Virus record (IMG/VR): IMGVR_UViG_3300025400_000635
Location: 1 to 46,101 of that record
Origin: a virus
Length of the DNA: 46,101 nucleotides
Reading direction: 5' to 3' (one strand)
The notes below the pieces were generated by a model. That model was not told the origin of the DNA and did not search any database. It worked only from the letters and a program-made list of their open reading frames with translations. This document shows, in pieces, positions 44,766-46,101 of the stretch (its first letter is position 1; every line of letters begins with the position of its first letter). A program made the translations under genes and the position numbers.

Positions 44766-45040
44766 TCTTCAACTCCGAAATGTTCTCTAATCTCGTCCCT
44801 TATCTCTTTCAACGCATCATAGGTCCATTCGCAAGCCATCTCGCCTGCGGCACTATTACCAACTGGAATGCGATATGTTTCAATCTTTTCAATACATTCC
44901 CTAACAATCAACTCGGCGAACTTGTCCAATCCTGGGTTGTCTGGATCTTCTTGCCACATAGGTAATTCTTTACCCAAAGAATTCCAGACTCTTTGTTGTA
45001 ATCCAGCCTGTAAAGCAAGTTCTTTAATTCGTTCGTTCAT
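44762..45040 (-). CDS. 92-residue MNER/FAELI-family protein
   Basis: MNERIKELALQAGLQQRVWN..., LDKFAELIVRECIEKIETYR, end EHFGVEE. ATG at 45040 chosen to match paralogues; ATG 45043 overlaps the upstream stop and is also possible. Confidence 0.8.
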   Translation of the reverse strand: MNERIKELALQAGLQQRVWNSLGKELPMWQEDPDNPGLDKFAELIVRECIEKIETYRIPVGNSAAGEMACEWTYDALKEIRDEIREHFGVEE

Positions 45041-45312
45041 CATTCAACTCCGAAATGTTCTTTGATGTGTTTTTCAACTTCATCAAAAATAGCAAAAGCC
45101 AAATCTGAATCCATAGTTTTGTGTTCGTTCTTTTCACTACACCAACCTCGGGCAATAGCACCAAGTAATTCTTCACGGTTGATACATTCTTTGACAATCA
45201 ACTCGGCGAACTTTTCAATATCTTCCTTAGATTCAACCCAATAGTAACTGTAATCTTTCTGCGATAGAGATAAACCAGCCGCTTCAGCAAATTCTTTAAT
45301 TCGTTCGTTCAT
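45040..45312 (-). CDS. 90-residue MNER/FAELI-family protein
   Basis: MNERIKEFAEAAGLSLSQKD..., IEKFAELIVKECINREELLG, end EKHIKEHFGVE. Full-length family member. Confidence 0.82.
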   Translation of the reverse strand: MNERIKEFAEAAGLSLSQKDYSYYWVESKEDIEKFAELIVKECINREELLGAIARGWCSEKNEHKTMDSDLAFAIFDEVEKHIKEHFGVE

Positions 45313-45509
45313 TCTTTACTTTCCCAAGCCCAATGAACAACTATCCAATCTTGTAAACAATCTTCAGCAGAATAACATTCATCGACTTTTTCTTTACCAA
45401 ATTTTCTACACATTGCGGCATACCAATAATCCCAATAGGATTTGTGAATTTCCACTTCAGATAATGTTGTTAAATTGTCAACACCATCCCAAAAACTATA
45501 GTACCTCAT
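45309..45509 (-). CDS. 66-residue hypothetical protein
   Basis: MRYYSFWDGVDNLTTLSEVE..., KSYWDYWYAAMCRKFGKEKV, ends VVHWAWESKE. Aromatic-rich, resembling small phage proteins of unknown role. ATGA-coupled on both sides. Confidence 0.72.
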   Translation of the reverse strand: MRYYSFWDGVDNLTTLSEVEIHKSYWDYWYAAMCRKFGKEKVDECYSAEDCLQDWIVVHWAWESKE

Positions 45510-45772
45510 TCTTCAACTCCGAAATGTTTTTCAATTCTTCGTTTAACAGCATGAGCAGTATGAATTGGTTCGACAGGATTATGATTGTTCTTTCCAACCC
45601 ATACGGCACAATCAATACATTCTTTCACAATCAACTCGGCGAACTTTTCTTTGCTGAATATCAATTCACCGTCATGCTCAACGAGACTTTGTGTGGCGAA
45701 CCGTTCTAACATTGGTATCTCTTTCTTTTTTGGAAAGTCAATAGGATTGTTTGTATTTGTATAATGTGTCAT
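45506..45772 (-). CDS. 88-residue MNER/FAELI-family protein with replaced N-terminus
   Basis: Begins MTHYTNTNNPIDFPKKKEIP and then joins the family: EKFAELIVKECIDCAVWVG, end EKHFGVEE. The divergent first 35 residues suggest N-terminal swapping, with MLERFATQ as an internal echo of MNERIKELA. Confidence 0.8.
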   Translation of the reverse strand: MTHYTNTNNPIDFPKKKEIPMLERFATQSLVEHDGELIFSKEKFAELIVKECIDCAVWVGKNNHNPVEPIHTAHAVKRRIEKHFGVEE

Positions 45773-46032
45773 TCTTCAACTCCGAAATGTTGTTTAATCT
45801 TCTCAATCGCTGTTTCAGTAGTCCAAAGTATATGATTCAAACCACCCCTATCGGTTCTATCACCAAATACTTCATTTGCTTTTCCAATGTAGGCAATCTC
45901 GTTTATACATTCCTTGACAATCAATTCGGCGAACTTTTCTAATTCGTCATTATCAAATACAGTTAGTCCATCATTGTCATTATCAGGATGTTTAAGAGCC
46001 TGTAGGGCAAGTTGTTTGGCTCGCTCATTCAT
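45769..46032 (-). CDS. 87-residue MNER/FAELI-family protein
   Basis: MNERAKQLALQALKHPDNDN..., LEKFAELIVKECINEIAYIG, end IKQHFGVEE. Overlaps the stop of the partial gene at the window edge by 1 nt. Confidence 0.82.
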   Translation of the reverse strand: MNERAKQLALQALKHPDNDNDGLTVFDNDELEKFAELIVKECINEIAYIGKANEVFGDRTDRGGLNHILWTTETAIEKIKQHFGVEE

Positions 46033-46101
46033 TATTTGACTCCAAAATTTGGATAGTATTCCACAACCTGTTTGATAATAACTGAACCATTTGATTCAAC
46101 A
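46032..46101 (-). CDS. partial MNER/FAELI-family gene (C-terminus only)
   Basis: Open from the window edge; reads ...VIIKQVVEYYPNFGVK and stops at 46034-46032. The NFGVK end matches the family HFGV-E/K terminus, so the array continues beyond the window. Confidence 0.6.
   Translation of the reverse strand, partial: VESNGSVIIKQVVEYYPNFGVK

Overview
The window looks like part of a large, uncultured tailed-phage genome from an aquatic environment, most likely infecting a Gram-negative proteobacterium. Phage evidence: a roughly 13 kb tRNA array laced with HNH and PD-(D/E)XK homing-type endonucleases, a GH19 endolysin, a D12-class adenine methylase, deoxycytidylate deaminase, runs of tiny ATGA-coupled genes, and metabolic genes typical of marine and freshwater phages. 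Promoters are host-like sigma70 (TTGACA-17-TATAAT), and two carry rrn-type boxB/boxA leaders, which suggests the phage uses host RNA polymerase and Nus factors.

Layout. (1) 1-13.5 kb: a minus-strand RNA array with about 28 tRNA genes, several tRNA-like CCA-ended RNAs, a tRNA-Leu(UAA) with a group I intron, and at least nine dispersed long-arm stem structures. Set among them are endonucleases, several 2OG-Fe(II) oxygenase-like genes, dCMP deaminase and an omega-like RNA polymerase subunit. Several tRNAs have non-canonical D-loop/T-loop (elbow) nucleotides that change together. (2) 13.5-14.0 kb: a 47-codon gene between tandem promoters and a terminator. (3) 14.0-23.1 kb: a QueC-like enzyme and a glycan cassette (five glycosyltransferase-like genes, two methyltransferases, RmlB, another SDR, a split transketolase) plus a fatty-acid desaturase. 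(4) 23.1-26.5 kb: a GH19 endolysin with a Tat-like leader, then a lipid-remodelling set (PlcP/LpxH-like phosphoesterase, GT4 glycosyltransferase, Mpo1/DUF962-like membrane protein). (5) 26.5-30.6 kb: a tight operon for a family-3 solute-binding protein, a DAACS symporter, an Asp/Glu racemase and small membrane proteins. (6) 30.6-35.8 kb: low-complexity secreted or virion-associated proteins. (7) 35.9-41.4 kb: RimK-like ligase, bilin reductase, heme oxygenase, ClpS, Hsp20, Dam methylase and a possible nuclease. (8) 41.4-46.1 kb: a tightly overlapping operon of short paralogues in two families.

How it fits together: the tRNA array, omega subunit and antitermination leaders point to rebuilding of the host expression machinery. 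The lipid, bilin, amino-acid and sugar modules look like auxiliary metabolism for nutrient stress and surface modification. All calls come from reading the sequence by eye; no database search was possible.
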